Positions 4,714 through 6,725 of a stretch of 6,725 nucleotides of DNA are shown piece by piece. The notes under the pieces were generated by a model. It ran no database searches. It saw only the letters and a program-made list of their open reading frames with translations, and had not been told where the DNA came from. The translations under genes were made by a program, and so were the position numbers. Every line of letters begins with the position of its first letter. Positions within the stretch are counted from its first letter, which is position 1. Source of the DNA: Nostocaceae cyanobacterium CSSed10_463m (GTDB taxonomy: Bacteria; Cyanobacteriota; Cyanobacteriia; Cyanobacteriales; Nostocaceae); contig PWQB01000491.1 in the NCBI GenBank assembly GCA_003556955.1, forward strand, positions 1-6,725, in the 5' to 3' direction.

Positions 4714-6483
4714 ATGCAGATGGATTGGATTAGCTTACTCAAAGCTCAACAAATTGACTTCCTTCAACGTGTGAAGAAACCTAAGACTTATGATTTATCT
4801 TTGCTGGAAAGTCAAGTTAAAGGATGTCACAGTGAGATAATAACGTTTTCAAATGATTCATTGCTCAAAATAACGGAATTGTCCCGTCAACAAGCCGAAA
4901 TTATCGCCAAAAATCCGCCACCTAGACCACCTGAATATCCTGAATCACCTGATTGGGTGATCCCTTTTCCAAAATACTTCCAGCAGCAAGCTGAAGCTTA
5001 TCTTGTGCGAGAGCAAATTGTCGCCCAAATCATCACTAAACGTCTGGGTAAGTTGGTGAAGAAGTTGCCCCAAGGGACTTTAGAAAATATGGTGTTAGAT
5101 GATGAAGGAAATTTGCGCGGAGAAAGTAAATTTACTTATATGCTGGCAGATAATCCCCAGTTAAGGGTTCAGGTTTATGCTGTTGATGGAGAAAGTTGTA
5201 ACAGCATTAAGAAAAATAAAATTAAGTGGTCAGCTACTCCAGATGATTTAAAAAATTATCAAGTATTAGTTTTTCTGTGTTTATTGTATCCATTTACCAA
5301 TGAATTGGGTTATCAAAAGCAGGCTGTAATTGCTGGCTTTTTACCGACAAACCAAGTTGAAGTGACAGAACAAAAACTGTATATTTACCCTCATGATTTG
5401 TTATATGCTGGGGGATTAAATTGGTATTTAGAATCTTTAATTAGCAAAAAAAATACCTCTATATTAGTTGAGGAAAAGACGAGAACAGAAACAATTCAAA
5501 CTTTGCCACCCGAACATCCGAAAAAGGAGTTTATTGGTGATTGGGAATGTTGGCAAACATTGAAAGGCCATACTAAAGGAATTAATTGTCTGGCTTTTAG
5601 TTCCAGGTTACACAATGGCACAAACTCGCCTATATTGGCCAGTGGTAGTCATGGGGAAATTAAGCTTTGGGATTTAAGTAAGGGTGAATTAATAGAGACT
5701 TTATCAGAGTATCCTTGGGTGATGTCTGGACAGTTAGATGAAGTAAATTCCTTAGCTTTTAGTGCAGATGGCCAAACTTTAGTAACTGGTGGTGTAGATT
5801 CCACAATTAAGCTGTGGCACGTAGGCGCACTGGATTTAATTGATATCCTGTACAAACATCAAGGTGTAGTGAGGTGCGTTACTTTTACACCAGATGGACA
5901 GATGTTAGCAACGGCTGGAGATGATAGAAGAATTTTGTTTTGGGATTTGATGCAACGTCAGGTAGCGATCGCCTTATCTTTAGATGATACAGCTGCTCAT
6001 TCCCTGGTAATTAGTCCAAATAGTCACACGGTGGCTGTTGGTTGCTATCGCAAAATCAAAGTTTGGCATCCTTTACAACCCAAGCAGGGGAAACTTCTCA
6101 AAGATGCAGAACCATTATACACCCTCAAGGGACATTCTCATATTGTGCCTGCTCTAGCCATCAGTGCAGATGGTAAATTACTCGTCAGTGGTAGTTGGGA
6201 TCAAACTATTAAAATTTGGCACTTGGAAACAGGGAAATTAATTCGTACCCTGAAAGGCCATAGAGATCAAGTATATGCGATCGCCCTAAGTCCTGACGAA
6301 CAAATCATTGCTAGTGCCAGTGCTGATCAAACTATCAAAATGTGGCATCTAGAAACAGGTGAATTGCTGGCTACTTTTACTGGACATAGCCATACAGTTA
6401 CAGCCCTAGCCTTTACAGAGTCCGGTGAAATGTTAGTTTCTGGCAGTTTGGATAAAACAATTAAAATTTGGCAGAGAAGCTGA
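4714..6483 (+). CDS. WD40-repeat protein with an uncharacterised N-terminal domain
   Basis: The product is 589 residues. Residues 1-245 form a domain I do not recognise: a helical start (about 5-65), a proline-rich stretch PPPRPPEYPESPDW (68-81), another helical part (86-118), then a mixed region with DDEGN (129-133) and hydrophobic VLVFLCLLYPF (184-194). After a linker (246-275), seven WD40 units follow at about 280-321, 326-370, 375-412, 417-453, 467-504, 509-546 and 551-587, enough for one complete beta-propeller. Units 5-7 are close to consensus (GH...WDQTIKIW); units 2-4 lack the GH dipeptide and unit 4 is the most degenerate. WD40 propellers act as protein-interaction platforms, so a scaffold role is likely, with the N-terminal domain giving specificity. 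There is no signal peptide, kinase, caspase or NTPase motif. ATG 4714 is preferred (weak GGA nine bases upstream); ATG 4720 is possible. HIP1 sites lie at 5965 and 6277. Confidence 0.92.
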   Translation: MQMDWISLLKAQQIDFLQRVKKPKTYDLSLLESQVKGCHSEIITFSNDSLLKITELSRQQAEIIAKNPPPRPPEYPESPDWVIPFPKYFQQQAEAYLVREQIVAQIITKRLGKLVKKLPQGTLENMVLDDEGNLRGESKFTYMLADNPQLRVQVYAVDGESCNSIKKNKIKWSATPDDLKNYQVLVFLCLLYPFTNELGYQKQAVIAGFLPTNQVEVTEQKLYIYPHDLLYAGGLNWYLESLISKKNTSILVEEKTRTETIQTLPPEHPKKEFIGDWECWQTLKGHTKGINCLAFSSRLHNGTNSPILASGSHGEIKLWDLSKGELIETLSEYPWVMSGQLDEVNSLAFSADGQTLVTGGVDSTIKLWHVGALDLIDILYKHQGVVRCVTFTPDGQMLATAGDDRRILFWDLMQRQVAIALSLDDTAAHSLVISPNSHTVAVGCYRKIKVWHPLQPKQGKLLKDAEPLYTLKGHSHIVPALAISADGKLLVSGSWDQTIKIWHLETGKLIRTLKGHRDQVYAIALSPDEQIIASASADQTIKMWHLETGELLATFTGHSHTVTALAFTESGEMLVSGSLDKTIKIWQRS

Positions 6484-6512
6484 TGAGAGTCTGTCACGTC
6501 GCTGCCCTCCAA

Positions 6513-6526
6513 ATTCAAAATTCAAA
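6513..6526. repeat. ATTCAAA heptamer, two copies
   Basis: Two head-to-tail ATTCAAA units sit 30 bp after the WD40 stop codon. This is another short heptamer repeat type frequent in these genomes; no function is evident. Confidence 0.6.
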
Positions 6527-6539
6527 GTAGTTATTCACA

Positions 6540-6604
6540 CTCCCCCCCTGCTTCTTCCCTCCCCCCTGCCTCTTCCCCCCTGCACCCTGCCCCCTGCCCC
6601 CTGC
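6540..6604. repeat. C-rich degenerate CCCCCTG repeat tract
   Basis: About 65 bases of pyrimidine-rich sequence are built from CCCCCTG-like heptamers with CTTCTTCC interruptions. The last units (6584-6604) are the most regular. The + strand is almost free of A, and the complementary strand is strongly G-rich. No coding frame is implied. Confidence 0.85.
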
Positions 6605-6624
6605 CTGACAGGGGTAGGTTTTTT
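6598..6624 (+). terminator. Terminator-like hairpin with T6
   Basis: CCCCTG (6598-6603) and CAGGGG (6609-6614) form a 6-bp GC-rich stem with a 5-nt loop, followed by TAGG and six T residues (6619-6624). This is a plausible intrinsic terminator for the WD40 gene, 115 bp past its stop. Its left arm is the last unit of the C-rich repeat. The four-base gap before the T-run weakens the call. Confidence 0.55.
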
Positions 6625-6642
6625 ACATTCTCGTGATGGTAA

Positions 6643-6675
6643 GACAAGGTGGACAAGGAAGGAAAGTAGACAAGG
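6643..6675. repeat. GACAAGG purine-rich repeat, three copies
   Basis: GACAAGG occurs at 6643-6649, 6652-6658 and 6669-6675 within a nearly all-purine stretch (about 6634-6682). The spacing is irregular, so it is a decayed short repeat. The remaining sequence to 6725 contains no recognisable gene or site. Confidence 0.65.
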
Positions 6676-6725
6676 GAGGAAAACCGTACAAAACCATATT
6701 CTCTTGGTAAAAATAACAGACCGTA

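Noticed and set aside
5649..5855. Minus-strand frame inside the WD40 gene, and a similar one at 6327-6518
   Set aside because: Both are antisense reflections of WD40 repeats and show no independent coding signs.
654..6284. HIP1 octamers (654, 1457, 2047, 2116, 5965, 6277) as a functional site array
   Set aside because: GCGATCGC is abundant throughout many cyanobacterial genomes. The gap without sites from 2124 to 5964 may simply be chance in so short a window.
4714..6483. Defence or signalling system built on the WD40 protein
   Set aside because: No nuclease, protease, kinase, NTPase or toxin motif is visible in the protein or its neighbours, so calling it a defence system would be unsupported.

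Overview
The window looks like chromosomal DNA from a filamentous, Nostoc/Anabaena-type cyanobacterium. The evidence is compositional: AT-rich genes carry six copies of the HIP1 octamer GCGATCGC (654, 1457, 2047, 2116, 5965, 6277), nearly every intergenic gap holds palindromic or heptamer repeats of the kind common in these genomes, and the encoded proteins (a CYP110-like P450, a WD40-repeat protein) fit that group. No species can be named from the sequence alone.

Layout: (1) 1-263 is a repeat-rich gap with a GTAGGTTGGG palindrome nested inside a longer imperfect inverted repeat. (2) 264-740 (+) encodes a small four-helix membrane protein of unknown function. (3) 753-1499 (+) is the C-terminal half of a cytochrome P450 with all haem-side motifs but no N-terminal half and no convincing start; I call it a pseudogene. 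(4) 1500-1662 has CAGCACT heptamers interrupted by a GGGCGGGTTTA palindrome, running almost into the next start codon. (5) 1663-2850 (+) encodes an intact class I/II PLP aminotransferase. (6) 2851-2978 is a convergent gap with a decamer repeat, an 11-bp hairpin and a 23-bp tandem duplication. (7) 2979-3656 (-) encodes an atypical SDR / NAD(P)-binding protein. (8) 3657-3910 is a divergent promoter region. (9) 3911-4291 (+) encodes a small two-helix membrane protein with a coiled-coil tail. (10) 4292-4713 is a 422-bp non-coding gap with two long inverted repeats. (11) 4714-6483 (+) encodes an N-terminal domain I do not recognise followed by seven WD40 blades. (12) 6484-6725 holds a C-rich repeat tract, a terminator-like hairpin and purine-rich GACAAGG repeats.

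The genes do not form an obvious pathway or operon. Orientation changes twice, all gaps between intact genes exceed 120 bp, and each gene seems to be its own transcription unit. I found no CRISPR array, tRNA, rRNA, transposase, toxin-antitoxin pair or clear defence cassette. The points most worth a second look are the truncated P450, the nested and interrupted repeats, the tandem duplication that supplies a stop codon, and the uncharacterised N-terminal domain fused to the WD40 propeller.
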